Part shown: in pieces, positions 17,302-26,793 of the stretch
Layout: every line of letters starts with the position of its first letter
How positions within the stretch are numbered: the first letter of the stretch is position 1
NCBI RefSeq assembly: GCF_009765705.1
Contig: NZ_LMUX01000008.1
Coordinates: forward strand, 84,399-142,715
DNA: 58,317 nucleotides
DNA from: Burkholderia sp. L27(2015)
GTDB lineage: Bacteria; Pseudomonadota; Gammaproteobacteria; Burkholderiales; Burkholderiaceae
Direction of reading: 5' to 3'
Program-made: the position numbers and the translations under genes
Notes under the pieces: model-generated
What the model was told of the DNA's origin: nothing
The model's database searches: none
What the model saw: the letters and a program-made list of their open reading frames with translations, nothing else

Positions 17302-18942
17302 TCAAGCGTCTTTCGCCGGTATCGACGCGGCGAGTTTGCGCAGTTCGAATTTCTGTATCTTGCCGGTCGAGGTCTTCGGCAACTCGCAGAACTCGATCGC
17401 GCGCGGCACCTTGAAACCCGCCAGATGCAGTTTGCAATGGTCGATCAGATCTTGCGCCGTGACTTGCGCGCCGTCCTTCAGTTCGACGAACGCACACGGT
17501 GTCTCGCCCCAACGCTCGTCAGGTTTGGCAACGACCGCCACAGCGAGTACGGCCGGATGGCGATACATCACGTCTTCGACTTCGATGCTGGAGATATTCT
17601 CGCCACCGGAAATGATGATGTCCTTGCTGCGATCCTTGATTTTTAGATAGCCGTCCGGATAACACACCGCGAGATCGCCGGTATGAAACCAGCCGCCGGC
17701 AAACGCCTCTTGCGTCGCCGTGGGATTTTTCAGATAGCCCTTCATGGCGATGTTGCCGCGAAACATGATCTCCCCCATCGTTTCACCATCGGACGGCACC
17801 ACCTCCATCGTGTCGGGATCGCGCACGCACACCGCATCCTGCAAGTGATAGCGCACGCCCTGCCGTGAATTCAGGCGGGCCCGCTCGCCGATCTCCAGTT
17901 GACTCCAATCGCCATGCGACGCGCACACGGCAGCAGGCCCGTAGGTTTCGGTCAAACCATAGACGTGGGTCAATTCGAAGCCCAGCCCCTCCATGCCTTC
18001 TATCATCGCTGCAGGCGGCGCCGCGCCGGCCACCATTGCGTGCACGCGGTGCGCAATGCCCTCTTTGAGCGGTGCGGGGGCATTGACGAGCAGATTATGG
18101 ACAATCGGTGCCGCACAATAATGGCTGACCTGTTCACGCCGGATCAGGTCGAAAATCGTGGCCGCGTCGACCTTGCGCAGGCAGACGTTCACGCCCGCGC
18201 GCGCCGCCACCGTCCAGGGAAAGCACCAACCGTTGCAGTGAAACATCGGCAGCGTCCACAGATACACGGCGTGCTTGGGCATGTCCCACTCAAGCACGTT
18301 GCTGATCGCGTTGGTGTACGCGCCGCGATGGTGGTAGACCACCCCTTTGGGATTGCCGGTAGTGCCTGAGGTGTAGTTCAAACAAATCGCCTGCCACTCA
18401 TCGGCGGGCCGCAGCCACGCGAACTCCGGGTCGCCCGCGGCAATGAAATCTTCGTATTCGATTTCACCGACGCGCGCTCCCGCGCCGTGATATTCCGGAT
18501 CGTCGACATCGATTACCAAGATCGGCCGCTCCACCATCGCCAGTGCGGGCCGAATGACAGCCGCGAATTCGCGGTCGACCAGCACCGCTTTTGCCTCACC
18601 GTGATTGAGCATGAACGCGAGAGTCTGTGTGTCGAGCCGGGTATTGAGCGTGTTGAGCACCGCGCCCGACATCGGCACGCCAAAATGCGCCTCGACCATC
18701 GCCGGAATATTCGGCAGCATCACGGCCACCGTGTCGCCCACGCCTAGCCCGCGTTGCGCCAGGGCCGAAGCCAGTTGACGCGACCTTGCATACGTCTGCG
18801 CCCAGGTACGGTGTATTGCGCCATGAACCACCGCTGGGTAGTCCGGATAAACTGCCGCGCTGCGCTCGATAAAGCTCAGTGGCGTGAGGGCGACAAAGTT
18901 GGCCGGATTCCGGTCGAGTCCTTCCGCGTATAGATCGGTCAT
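17302..18942 (-). CDS. Acyl-CoA ligase (AMP-binding), DmdB-like
   Basis: The 546-aa adenylate-forming enzyme carries the P-loop YTSGTTGNPKGVVYHHRG near residue 187, HVYGLTETYGPA near 321, GWFHTGDLAVCYPDGYLKIK near 418 and the C-terminal lysine in KTSTGKIQKFELR near 527. It activates a medium-chain or branched acid to acyl-CoA with AMP release. The overall pattern is that of the 3-methylmercaptopropionyl-CoA ligase/medium-chain ligase group, and a DmdC-sized dehydrogenase lies 8 kb away, but the native substrate is unknown. It forms an operon with the ECHDC3-like gene. Confidence 0.93.
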   Translation of the reverse strand: MTDLYAEGLDRNPANFVALTPLSFIERSAAVYPDYPAVVHGAIHRTWAQTYARSRQLASALAQRGLGVGDTVAVMLPNIPAMVEAHFGVPMSGAVLNTLNTRLDTQTLAFMLNHGEAKAVLVDREFAAVIRPALAMVERPILVIDVDDPEYHGAGARVGEIEYEDFIAAGDPEFAWLRPADEWQAICLNYTSGTTGNPKGVVYHHRGAYTNAISNVLEWDMPKHAVYLWTLPMFHCNGWCFPWTVAARAGVNVCLRKVDAATIFDLIRREQVSHYCAAPIVHNLLVNAPAPLKEGIAHRVHAMVAGAAPPAAMIEGMEGLGFELTHVYGLTETYGPAAVCASHGDWSQLEIGERARLNSRQGVRYHLQDAVCVRDPDTMEVVPSDGETMGEIMFRGNIAMKGYLKNPTATQEAFAGGWFHTGDLAVCYPDGYLKIKDRSKDIIISGGENISSIEVEDVMYRHPAVLAVAVVAKPDERWGETPCAFVELKDGAQVTAQDLIDHCKLHLAGFKVPRAIEFCELPKTSTGKIQKFELRKLAASIPAKDA

Positions 18943-18971
18943 CGCAACTCCCGCACCGCATTAAGAGAACT

Positions 18972-19895
18972 TCAGATGTCGGCCAGCGCCTTGAGATGGG
19001 CCACCACGCTACGGCCCAGCGCCGAGAGGTTGTAGCCGCCTTCGAGGCAACTGACGATGCGTCCGTGCGCATACCGCTCGGCGAACTGTTTAAGTTGAGT
19101 GGTCAGCCACGCGTAATCGGCCTCGACCAGCGCCATGCCGCCCAAGTCGTCTTCGCGGTGAGCATCGAAACCCGCGGAGATAAACAGCATTTCCGGCCGG
19201 AATGCCTCCAGCTCCGGCAACCAGATTGTCTCGAACACCTCGCGCACCGCCGGCCCCGCCGTGCGCGCCGGCAGCGGCACGTTGATCATGTTGGGGGCGA
19301 CATTCTGGGTGCCGCTGTGCGGGTAGAAGGGATGCTGGAAAAAGCTGCACATCAACACACGCGGATCGTTCGCAAACGCCGCTTCGGTGCCATTGCCATG
19401 ATGAACGTCGAAGTCGATCACGGCGACGCGTTCAAGACCATGGACTTCCAGCGCATGTCGCGCCGCAATCGCTACGTTGTTGAACACGCAAAAACCCATC
19501 GCACGCCGCGGCTCGGCGTGATGGCCCGGTGGGCGCACCGCGCAAAATGCGTTGTCGAGTTCGCCCGCCAGCACCGCATCGGTGGCAGCAACCGCCGCTC
19601 CCGCGCCGCGCAGTGCAGCCCGCAGCGTGTAGGGATTCATCATGGTGTCGGGGTCGATTTCCGCCCGCCCCGATTGCGGACTGAGTTCGCGGATGAAATC
19701 GACATGCTCCTCGGAGTGCACGCGCAGCAGATCGGCGTCCTGCGCCAATGGCGCTTCGCGACGCACGAGCAGCGCGTCGATGCGGCTTGCGATCAGTTGA
19801 TCTTCGATCGCCTGCAGGCGTGCCGGCGACTCAGGGTGCCATTCGCCCATGTCGTGCAACAGGCAATCCGAGTGGGTAAAGAAACCAGTAGCCAT
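18972..19895 (-). CDS. Histone deacetylase/acetoin-utilisation family amidohydrolase
   Basis: The 307-aa product starts MATGFFTHSDCLLHDMGEW at an ATG with AAGGGG upstream; an extension to 19946 is unlike the family. Zinc-site and catalytic motifs are intact: VRPPGHHAEPRRAMGFCVFN near residue 125, VIDFDVHHGNGTEAAF near 160 and SAGFDAHREDDLGGM near 245. Bacterial members deacetylate acetylpolyamines or acetylated proteins such as acetyl-CoA synthetase. Its place 29 nt upstream of the acyl-CoA ligase gene suggests co-transcription and possible control of ligase acetylation (inference). Confidence 0.93.
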   Translation of the reverse strand: MATGFFTHSDCLLHDMGEWHPESPARLQAIEDQLIASRIDALLVRREAPLAQDADLLRVHSEEHVDFIRELSPQSGRAEIDPDTMMNPYTLRAALRGAGAAVAATDAVLAGELDNAFCAVRPPGHHAEPRRAMGFCVFNNVAIAARHALEVHGLERVAVIDFDVHHGNGTEAAFANDPRVLMCSFFQHPFYPHSGTQNVAPNMINVPLPARTAGPAVREVFETIWLPELEAFRPEMLFISAGFDAHREDDLGGMALVEADYAWLTTQLKQFAERYAHGRIVSCLEGGYNLSALGRSVVAHLKALADI

Positions 19896-20130
19896 ATGAG
19901 CCCCTTGCACCCGCCAGATCGACGCACGACGCCAGCTTGGCCTCATTGCATTCCGGCACCGGGATTGTCGAGCGTGTAGCGAAAAAGCATCGCCCGCACA
20001 GGAACAAATTACCGGCGCGGTCGATTGGCGATCGCGATCTCCGTTTATGTTTTATAGGTAATGCCTGATGCTATAAATTACCACAGCGCCGTCGGTTATA
20101 CTGCCTCACACTCTTCTGACTAACCCGAAT

Positions 20131-21486
20131 ATGGTCCAAGCCATCGCGAATATGACCGTCACGCGTTTCTTTTCGGGGCACGCAACCGCCCGTATCCTCT
20201 TCAAACTCGCATTCGCCACGGTTCTTGCGCAAAGTGTCGCGGCGCTGGCCCAGGCGCCGGAAAATGCCCCTCCTACTTCGCCCACCACGGGACAACCCCA
20301 GGTGTTCGAAGAAGAGATCGTGCCGCAGCGTTATGTGGGTAATCCGGGCGTCGAGCGCTTTATCAACGACATGGTTGCGCGTTACGATTTCGATCCGGAT
20401 GCACTGCGCAATCTGTTCGCCCGTGTCAGCTATTCGGCCAGCGCCGTCAAGCTGGTGACGCCCGCGGCCGTACCCGGGCAGAAGAACTGGCGCGCCTATG
20501 AGGCGCGGTTTATCGAGCCGATCCGGATCAATGCCGGCGTCAAGTTCTGGCGCGATAACCAAGCGACTTTGCAGCAGGTCTCCGCACAAACCGGGGTGCC
20601 GGCCAAAATCATTGTCGGGATTATCGGCGTGGAGACCATCTACGGCCGCTATATGGGTAACTTCAGGGTGCTCGATGTGCTGACTACCCTGGCGTTCAGC
20701 TATCCCGACACGCCCAATCGCGACGAACGGCAGGCCACGTTCCGCAAGAATCTCGAGGACTATCTGGTTTGGACCCGCAACGCGGGAATCGATCCCACTA
20801 CGCTGATGGGCTCGTATACGGGCGCTATCGGCATCCCGCAATTTCTGCCCAGTAGCATCCTTCAGTATGCGGTGAGTTTCAGCGGCAGCGGGCCGGTCGA
20901 TCTGCGCGGCAATCCGGCCGATGCGATCGCCAGTGTGGCGAATTATTTGAAACAGCAGGGCTGGGAGCCGGGACGTCCTGTGGAATGGCATCTGCGCGAC
21001 GACCCCGGTAGCATTGGCATCGCGCAGGCTGCGGCCGACGGTCAAGTGACGCCGCATTGGCAGCTCAGCCAGTTGCTGCGGGCCGGGATGCTACTTGACG
21101 AGCCGAATACACGGGTTGCCGATGAACTTAGCACGCCCGTTACGGTGGTCGATTTGCCGAGCCCCGGACGCGCGACCGAATATCGGCTCGGACTGCAGAA
21201 TTTTTATGTGCTGACCCGCTATAACCGCAGTTTCTTCTATGCGCAGGCGGTCTATGAGCTGGCGCAGCAGGTTGATGCGCGGATGCAGGTGCAGGCGATG
21301 TCCCCGGGCGGAGCGCCAAACTCGGTGAGCCCGCAACCGGGCGTGCCGAACACACTGCCGCCGCCGACCTATAAGGCCGCGCCGATGGGCTCGGGCGCAA
21401 CCGGCGCGGGTTCTATGGGTTCGGGTTCTATGGGTTCGGGTTCAACGCGTTACGCGCCAAACGCGCCGATGCCGGCGTCCCAGTAA
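20131..21486 (+). CDS. mltB: Membrane-bound lytic murein transglycosylase B
   Basis: The 451-aa product has an N-terminal signal peptide ending near ALAQAPE (about residue 42) without a lipobox, then the Slt35/MltB catalytic domain. The catalytic glutamate is E168 in IIGVETIYGRYMGNFRVLD, and the lysozyme-like GIPQFLPSS motif lies near residue 234. It cleaves peptidoglycan with 1,6-anhydromuramyl formation. The last 65 residues are a Pro/Gly/Ser tail with GSMGSG repeats. A second in-frame ATG at 20152 is an equally good start. The upstream gap 19896-20130 holds nothing I can name. Confidence 0.94.
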   Translation: MVQAIANMTVTRFFSGHATARILFKLAFATVLAQSVAALAQAPENAPPTSPTTGQPQVFEEEIVPQRYVGNPGVERFINDMVARYDFDPDALRNLFARVSYSASAVKLVTPAAVPGQKNWRAYEARFIEPIRINAGVKFWRDNQATLQQVSAQTGVPAKIIVGIIGVETIYGRYMGNFRVLDVLTTLAFSYPDTPNRDERQATFRKNLEDYLVWTRNAGIDPTTLMGSYTGAIGIPQFLPSSILQYAVSFSGSGPVDLRGNPADAIASVANYLKQQGWEPGRPVEWHLRDDPGSIGIAQAAADGQVTPHWQLSQLLRAGMLLDEPNTRVADELSTPVTVVDLPSPGRATEYRLGLQNFYVLTRYNRSFFYAQAVYELAQQVDARMQVQAMSPGGAPNSVSPQPGVPNTLPPPTYKAAPMGSGATGAGSMGSGSMGSGSTRYAPNAPMPASQ

Positions 21487-21492
21487 GGCACT

Positions 21493-21528
21493 CCTGAGTT
21501 GCCTGCCCACCGGGACAGGCAACTCAGG
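21493..21528. terminator. Bidirectional hairpin between mltB and cysM
   Basis: A perfect 13-bp stem (CCTGAGTTGCCTG / CAGGCAACTCAGG), extended inside by CCC/GGG, lies between convergent genes. It has no T-tract on either side. Confidence 0.7.
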
Positions 21529-21539
21529 CACGTCATCCG

Positions 21540-22442
21540 TCAGGCCGGGAACACGCCGGTCGACAAGTAGCGATCGCCTCGGTCGCAGACGACAAAGACG
21601 ATTGTCGCGTTTTCGACTTCACGCGCAACGCGCAGCGCAATTTCGCATGCGCCCGCCGAAGAGATTCCGCAGAAGATCCCTTCCACAGCCGCCATTTTCC
21701 GTGCCATCGATTCGGACGCCGACTGGCTTACGCTTTCGATGCGATCGACCCGGCTACGATCGAAAATTTTCGGCAGATAAGCTTCCGGCCATTTGCGGAT
21801 GCCGGGGATACGCGACCCGTCCTCGGGCTGCGCACCGACGATCTGGATCTCCGGGTTCTGCTCTTTCAGATAATGCGATACCCCCATGATGGTACCCGTG
21901 GTGCCCATCGCCGAAACGAAGTGCGTCACCCGTCCCTCGGTTTCGCGCCAAATTTCCGGCCCGGTGCTTTCGTAGTGGGCCAGCGGATTATCGGCATTGG
22001 CAAACTGATCGAGGATGATGCCGCGCCCTTCGCGCTGCATTTGATCGGCCAGATCGCGCGCATATTCCATACCGCCCTTCACCGGCGTCAGGACGATTTC
22101 CGCGCCGTAGGCCGCCATGCTTTGACGCCGTTCGAGCGAGAGGTCCTCGGGCATGATCAGGATCATTTTGTAGCCGCGGATCGCAGCCGCCAATGCCAGC
22201 GCAATGCCGGTATTGCCGCTGGTCGCTTCAATCAGCGTATCGCCGGGTTTGATGCGGCCGCGCAATTCCGCCTGCTTGACCATCATGATCGCCGGACGGT
22301 CCTTGACCGAACCCGCCGGATTGTTGCCCTCGAGCTTGCCTAGAATCACATTGTTACGACGGCGGATTTCATCGTCAGGAATTCGCACCAGCTGCACGAG
22401 CGGCGTGTTGCCGATCGTGTCTTCGATAGTTTTATAGCTCAT
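21540..22442 (-). CDS. cysM: Cysteine synthase B (O-acetylserine sulfhydrylase)
   Basis: The 300-aa PLP enzyme begins MSYKTIEDTIGNTPLVQLV. The PLP lysine is K47 in NPAGSVKDRP, the substrate loop is ATSGNTGIALA near residue 70 and the phosphate-binding loop is MGTTGTIMGV near 178. It makes cysteine from O-acetylserine with sulfide or thiosulfate. The length and the YSTGVFPA-like end (DRYLSTGVFPA) fit CysM rather than CysK. It is downstream of comEA but separated by 493 nt, including a terminator and a tandem repeat. Confidence 0.95.
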   Translation of the reverse strand: MSYKTIEDTIGNTPLVQLVRIPDDEIRRRNNVILGKLEGNNPAGSVKDRPAIMMVKQAELRGRIKPGDTLIEATSGNTGIALALAAAIRGYKMILIMPEDLSLERRQSMAAYGAEIVLTPVKGGMEYARDLADQMQREGRGIILDQFANADNPLAHYESTGPEIWRETEGRVTHFVSAMGTTGTIMGVSHYLKEQNPEIQIVGAQPEDGSRIPGIRKWPEAYLPKIFDRSRVDRIESVSQSASESMARKMAAVEGIFCGISSAGACEIALRVAREVENATIVFVVCDRGDRYLSTGVFPA

Positions 22443-22694
22443 GGCTCACCAGGGAAACTACTACGTCGTGGGGCATCCGAAAGCACAGCGTTGTTGACTG
22501 TCGCGAGCGCAATTCGGTTGGATACTCCCGATTGTAATGCAGCGGCTGGGTGAGCGTCTTGATGCGGCAGACGCGGTGATAAACCCGATGGCTAAGCCGG
22601 TGGAAGACGCGGCGGCAGATCCAGCGGCATAAGTTGGCGGTTTGACCCGACCGCATGACCCCGGCGGCATGCCCCCGCGGCTCACGCCGCATGC

Positions 22695-22720
22695 AAAAAG
22701 CCCGCAGCGCGTGCTGCGGG
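22695..22720 (-). terminator. Terminator downstream of comEA
   Basis: A perfect 8-bp stem (CCCGCAGC / GCTGCGGG) with a GCGT loop is followed on the minus strand by TTTTT. It lies after the tandem repeat, so the repeat would be transcribed in the comEA 3' end. Confidence 0.85.
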
Positions 22721-22786
22721 AATCCGTCACCTGAAACGACGGCTGAAGGAGCCGGCCCCGTGCTCGACGACGTGAGGCAAGAGTCA

Positions 22787-22891
22787 ATGGCTCATGGCTC
22801 ATGGCCCATAGCCCATAGCCCATAGCCCATAGCCCATAGCCCATAGCCCATAGCCCATAGCCCATAGCCCATAGCCCATAGCCCATAGCCC
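22787..22891. repeat. Heptanucleotide tandem repeat, 15 units
   Basis: Two units ATGGCTC and one ATGGCCC are followed by twelve perfect copies of ATAGCCC, 105 nt in all. A perfect array of this length is a likely site of slipped-strand copy-number change. Confidence 0.95.
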
Positions 22892-22935
22892 ACGCTGCCA
22901 CAGACTAACCGGGTCTCACAGAATTATTCACGGAG

Positions 22936-23283
22936 TTATTTTTTGCCACCCACATTTTTACCGGCGGCACGCGCGTCGGACTCGGCAGGCGCAGCACTTT
23001 TGCCTTTGGCTGCTGCGTCTGAGGCCTCGCCGATTGCAAGGCCTTGCGCTTCGAGTTTGCTCAGCGATTTCGCACCCAGGCCTTTGACGCGGCTGGACAG
23101 GTCGTCCGCGTCCTTATAGGGACCGCGGTCGGTGCGTTCTTTGACGATGGCACGAGCCGTGGACGGCCCGATGCCTTTCAGATCCTGCAACTGCGCTTCA
23201 GTTGCAGTGTTGACATCGACAGCGGCCCAAGCGCCCCAGACAGGAACCAGCAGGGCCAATAGCACGACGATTTTTTTCAGCAT
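22936..23283 (-). CDS. comEA: ComEA-family helix-hairpin-helix DNA-binding protein
   Basis: The 115-aa product begins MLKKIVVLLALLVPVWGAWA, a signal peptide, followed by the ComEA HhH domain (VDVNTATEAQLQDLKGIGPS, residues about 22-80) and a Lys/Ala/Gly tail. Such proteins bind incoming DNA in the periplasm during transformation. The frame is open upstream to 23364, but the ATG at 23283 gives the signal peptide. The tail is longer than in minimal ComEA proteins. No other com gene is near, so a competence role is inferred from family only. Confidence 0.9.
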   Translation of the reverse strand: MLKKIVVLLALLVPVWGAWAAVDVNTATEAQLQDLKGIGPSTARAIVKERTDRGPYKDADDLSSRVKGLGAKSLSKLEAQGLAIGEASDAAAKGKSAAPAESDARAAGKNVGGKK

Positions 23284-23386
23284 GAGGACTCTCCATGAAC
23301 AGGTTCGGATTTGTGCCTCGCACGCGCCTGGCAAGGCATGCGAGACAACTGAACGAGTCCTCAATGTAACGCGCAGGGTACGCCGC

Positions 23387-24379
23387 TTACAGCTGGCCGA
23401 TCAGCCAATGTACGTAATGCTCGACGCCCTGCTCCACCGTCAGGAAAGGTGCGGTGTAGCCGGCCGCCCGCAAGTGCTGCGGATCGGCTTGAGTGAAACA
23501 TTGATACTTGCCGCGCAGCGCATCCGGGAAGGGGATGTATTCGATCAGCCCCTGCTCGACCAACGCCTCGAGCGACAGCGGCGCTTTGCCCTCGGTCGCT
23601 CGCAAGGTATTGATCACGCTCTTGGCGATATCGTTGAAAGGCTGAGCACGGCCCGTACCTAAATTGAAAATACCTGAACGCTCGGGGTGATCCAGAAAGT
23701 CCAGTTTGACTTTCACGACGTCTTCGACCGAAATGAAATCGCGAGTCTGCTGACCGCGTTCATAGCCGTTGTATTCCGCGAACAACTTCACTCGTCCGTC
23801 GGCGCGAAACTGGTTGAAGTTGTGAAACGCGACCGACGCCATGCGCCCCTTGTGAGACTCGCGCGGCCCGTACACATTGAAGTAGCGAAAGCCCGCGATC
23901 TGGCTGGCGGTACCGGGCATGATGCGTCGCACACGCTGGTCGAACAGGAACTTGGAATAACCGTACACGTTCAGCGGCCGCTCGCACTCACGCTCTTCGC
24001 GGAAAACGTCCGAGCCGCCGTAGATGGCAGCCGACGACGCATACAGGAATGGCACGCGTTGGGCGAGACAAGCGTCGAGCAACTCGCTGGAATAACGATA
24101 ATTGTTATCCATCATGTAGCGGCCATCGGTTTCCATCGTGTCCGAGCAAGCACCTTCGTGAAACACAGCGCGCACGGTGCCGAAGTCGCCGCGTGCGAAA
24201 CGGGCGACAAATTCTGTTTTATCGAGGTAGTCGGCTATCTCGCAATCGACCAGATTGCGAAACTTGTCGGCGTGCGTCAGGTTATCGACGGCGATGACAT
24301 CGCGTTCACCGCGATCGTTGAGCGCTTTGACAAGGTTGCTGCCGATAAAGCCGGCTGCGCCGGTAACGATGATAGTCAT
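23387..24379 (-). CDS. hldD: ADP-L-glycero-D-manno-heptose-6-epimerase
   Basis: The 330-aa short-chain dehydrogenase-fold enzyme starts [20 protein letters not shown], has the HldD segment [20 protein letters not shown] near residue 75 and the catalytic YGYSK near 140. It makes the final epimerisation of ADP-heptose for the LPS inner core. It follows hldE by 10 nt. The frame extends 105 nt further upstream, into the hldE coding region, but the family start is the ATG at 24379. Confidence 0.96.
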   Translation of the reverse strand: MTIIVTGAAGFIGSNLVKALNDRGERDVIAVDNLTHADKFRNLVDCEIADYLDKTEFVARFARGDFGTVRAVFHEGACSDTMETDGRYMMDNNYRYSSELLDACLAQRVPFLYASSAAIYGGSDVFREERECERPLNVYGYSKFLFDQRVRRIMPGTASQIAGFRYFNVYGPRESHKGRMASVAFHNFNQFRADGRVKLFAEYNGYERGQQTRDFISVEDVVKVKLDFLDHPERSGIFNLGTGRAQPFNDIAKSVINTLRATEGKAPLSLEALVEQGLIEYIPFPDALRGKYQCFTQADPQHLRAAGYTAPFLTVEQGVEHYVHWLIGQL

Positions 24380-24389
24380 GAAACTTCCT

Positions 24390-25361
24390 TTATGCCGGAA
24401 ACAACTCGTCATACGTGACGGTCGCCGTACCCAGCTTGCCGACAACGATCGCGCCGGCCCGATTCGCATACCCCACTGCGTCAACCAGCGCTACACCGCT
24501 CGCCAGCAGCGTCGCTACCGTCGCAATCACCGTGTCGCCAGCGCCCGAAACATCATACACTTCGCGTGCTTCGGCCGGCGCATGCAGCACGCCTTGATCG
24601 CTGTAGAGCGACATGCCCTCTTCCGAACGCGTCAACAACAAAGCGGAAAAATCGAGCTCGCGGCGCAACGCATGGATGCGCTTTTCGAGATCGGCTTCGG
24701 ATTGCCAGCGCCCGATCACCTCACGCAGTTCGGTACGGTTCGGCGTAATCAGCGATGCGCCCCGATAACGCTCCCAATCGTCGCCCTTCGGGTCGACCAG
24801 CACGGTTTTGCCGGCGCCGCGCGCGCTTTCGATCATGCGCGTCACATGCGTCAACCCGCCTTTGGCGTAATCGGATAGCAGAATCACGTCGTAGTCGGGC
24901 AGCAAACCGTCGAAATGGGCGAGACCGGCCAACAATACTTCGTGATTGGGCGTGTTCTCGAAATCGAGGCGCAACAACTGCTGCTGCCGCGACAGCACGC
25001 GCAACTTGATCGTGGTGGGCAGGTTCGGATCACGCTGCAGATGCGCCTTGACCTGGCTTTCCTGCAGCAGCTCGACAATGCGTTGCCCTGGTTCGTCCAC
25101 GCCCACGACGCATAACAGCCCCGCGTGCGCGCCGAGCGCCGCCACATTGCATGCCACATTGGCTGCGCCACCAAGCCGCTCCTCCGTGCGCTGCACATGT
25201 ACGACCGGAACCGGCGCTTCGGGCGAAATACGGTTGACGTCGCCGAACCAGTAACGGTCCAGCATCACATCGCCGACGATCAACACGCGAGCCGCGGCAA
25301 GCTGCGCACGCGGCACGACCGGCACACCGGGCACACCCGGCAAAAGGCTGGCGACACTCAT
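24390..25361 (-). CDS. hldE: D-glycero-beta-D-manno-heptose-7-phosphate kinase (HldE kinase domain)
   Basis: The 323-aa PfkB-family kinase shows [20 protein letters not shown] near residue 27, [20 protein letters not shown] near 57 and the catalytic [17 protein letters not shown] near 265. Only the kinase half of E. coli HldE is present; the nucleotidyltransferase half is a separate gene (hldC/rfaE2 type) in many beta-proteobacteria and is not in this window. Its ATG overlaps the stop codon of ugd (ATGA), which indicates translational coupling. Confidence 0.95.
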   Translation of the reverse strand: MSVASLLPGVPGVPVVPRAQLAAARVLIVGDVMLDRYWFGDVNRISPEAPVPVVHVQRTEERLGGAANVACNVAALGAHAGLLCVVGVDEPGQRIVELLQESQVKAHLQRDPNLPTTIKLRVLSRQQQLLRLDFENTPNHEVLLAGLAHFDGLLPDYDVILLSDYAKGGLTHVTRMIESARGAGKTVLVDPKGDDWERYRGASLITPNRTELREVIGRWQSEADLEKRIHALRRELDFSALLLTRSEEGMSLYSDQGVLHAPAEAREVYDVSGAGDTVIATVATLLASGVALVDAVGYANRAGAIVVGKLGTATVTYDELFPA

Positions 25362-26743
25362 GCCGGAGCTCCGGCACCTTCAACGTTGGCGCGGCCAATC
25401 GCATAATATTCAACGCCCAACTCGGTCATCGCAGCCGGCTCGTAAAGGTTGCGTCCATCGAATATCAGAGGCGTGTTCAGTTTCTGTTTGAGCAATACGA
25501 AGTCGGGGCTCTTGAACGCCTTCCATTCGGTGACAATCACCAGCGCATCGGCACCATCGAGCGCTTCCATCTGCGTTTTCGCAAACCGCAAGCGAGCTTG
25601 TTGCTCGGGCCGATCCTGCAAATCCAACTCGAAGACGCGCCGCGCTTCATTCAGCGCAACCGGATCGTAGGCACTCACCGAAGCGCCGCATTCGAGCAAC
25701 GCGGCGATCAGCGGCCGACTTGGCGCTTCGCGCATATCGTCAGTATTGGGCTTGAATGCGAGACCCCAAACCGCAAAGTGCCGCCCCGTCAGATCGGTGC
25801 CCAAGCGGCGCTTGATCTTGTCCACCAACACCTTCTTTTGCGCATCGTTGACGGCTTCGACCGCGTGCAAAATATGCAGATGCTGGTCGTACTCGCTCGC
25901 CGTGCGCACCAGCGCCTGGACATCTTTGGGGAAACAGGAGCCGCCGTAGCCGCAGCCGGCATACAGAAAGTCGTAGCCGATGCGCGGATCCGAGCCGATA
26001 CCGCGACGTACCGCTTCGATATCGGCCCCTACGCGGTCAGCCAGATTGGCCATTTCGTTCATGAACGAAATGCGCGTCGCCAGCATCGCGTTGGCCGCGT
26101 ACTTGGTGAATTCGGCCGAACGGACATCCATGTACATCGTGCGTTCGTGATTGCGGTTGAACGGTGCGTAGAGCCGTTTCATTTTTTCGCGTGCCAGTTG
26201 ACCGAGTTCGTCCTCGTCGCAACCAAGCACGATCCGGTCCGGACGCATGAAATCGTCGACAGCCGCGCCTTCCTTCAGAAACTCCGGATTGGAAACCACC
26301 GAAAACACGTGGCTCGCGCCGCGCTGCTTGAGCTCGTCGGCGATTGCCGCGGTAACGCGCCCCGCCGTGCCGACCGGCACGGTCGATTTATCGACGATGA
26401 CCTTGGTGCCGCTCATGTGGCGGCCGATATTGCGGGCGGCCGCCAACACGTATTGCAGGTCCGCCGAACCATCTTCATCGGGCGGCGTGCCTACGGCGAT
26501 GAATTGCACCTCACCGTGGGCAACACTGGCGGCGACATCGGTAGAAAATTGAATTCGCCCAGCGGCACGGTTGCGGATAATGATTTCCTGCAAGCCCGGC
26601 TCATGGATAGGCACACCGCCGTTGTTCAGAATCTCGATCTTGTGCGGATCGACATCCAGACAAAATACGTCGTTACCGAGCTCGGCAAGGCAAGCGCCTG
26701 TGACCAGACCCACATAACCCGTGCCAATGATGGTGATTTTCAT
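25358..26743 (-). CDS. ugd: UDP-glucose 6-dehydrogenase
   Basis: The 461-aa product starts with the NAD-binding [20 protein letters not shown]. It has the substrate-binding [14 protein letters not shown] near residue 152 and the catalytic cysteine in [15 protein letters not shown] near 258. It oxidises UDP-glucose to UDP-glucuronate, a precursor of aminoarabinose and exopolysaccharide. It is the gene between lapB and hldE, so LPS modification is the likely use. Confidence 0.95.
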   Translation of the reverse strand: MKITIIGTGYVGLVTGACLAELGNDVFCLDVDPHKIEILNNGGVPIHEPGLQEIIIRNRAAGRIQFSTDVAASVAHGEVQFIAVGTPPDEDGSADLQYVLAAARNIGRHMSGTKVIVDKSTVPVGTAGRVTAAIADELKQRGASHVFSVVSNPEFLKEGAAVDDFMRPDRIVLGCDEDELGQLAREKMKRLYAPFNRNHERTMYMDVRSAEFTKYAANAMLATRISFMNEMANLADRVGADIEAVRRGIGSDPRIGYDFLYAGCGYGGSCFPKDVQALVRTASEYDQHLHILHAVEAVNDAQKKVLVDKIKRRLGTDLTGRHFAVWGLAFKPNTDDMREAPSRPLIAALLECGASVSAYDPVALNEARRVFELDLQDRPEQQARLRFAKTQMEALDGADALVIVTEWKAFKSPDFVLLKQKLNTPLIFDGRNLYEPAAMTELGVEYYAIGRANVEGAGAPA

Positions 26744-26793
26744 ATAAATTCAGCTTGAAGAAAAACGTGATTTTAAACCGTCGCGGTGACTTT

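Larger units (their letters stand above)
22443..22935. other. Long non-coding gap between comEA and cysM
   Basis: The 493-nt region holds a terminator (22695-22720) and a heptanucleotide tandem repeat (22787-22891). A frame crossing the repeat would encode repeating MGYGLWA, but this simply follows from the repeat and is not a gene. The part from 22443 to 22690 should contain the cysM promoter; I find no convincing match. Confidence 0.6.

Noticed and set aside
22787-22891. CRISPR array
   Set aside because: The units are 7 bp with no spacers; it is a simple tandem repeat.
22461-22901. A protein with MGYGLWA repeats
   Set aside because: It is the translation of the ATAGCCC tandem repeat; there is no ribosome binding site and no family match outside the repeat.
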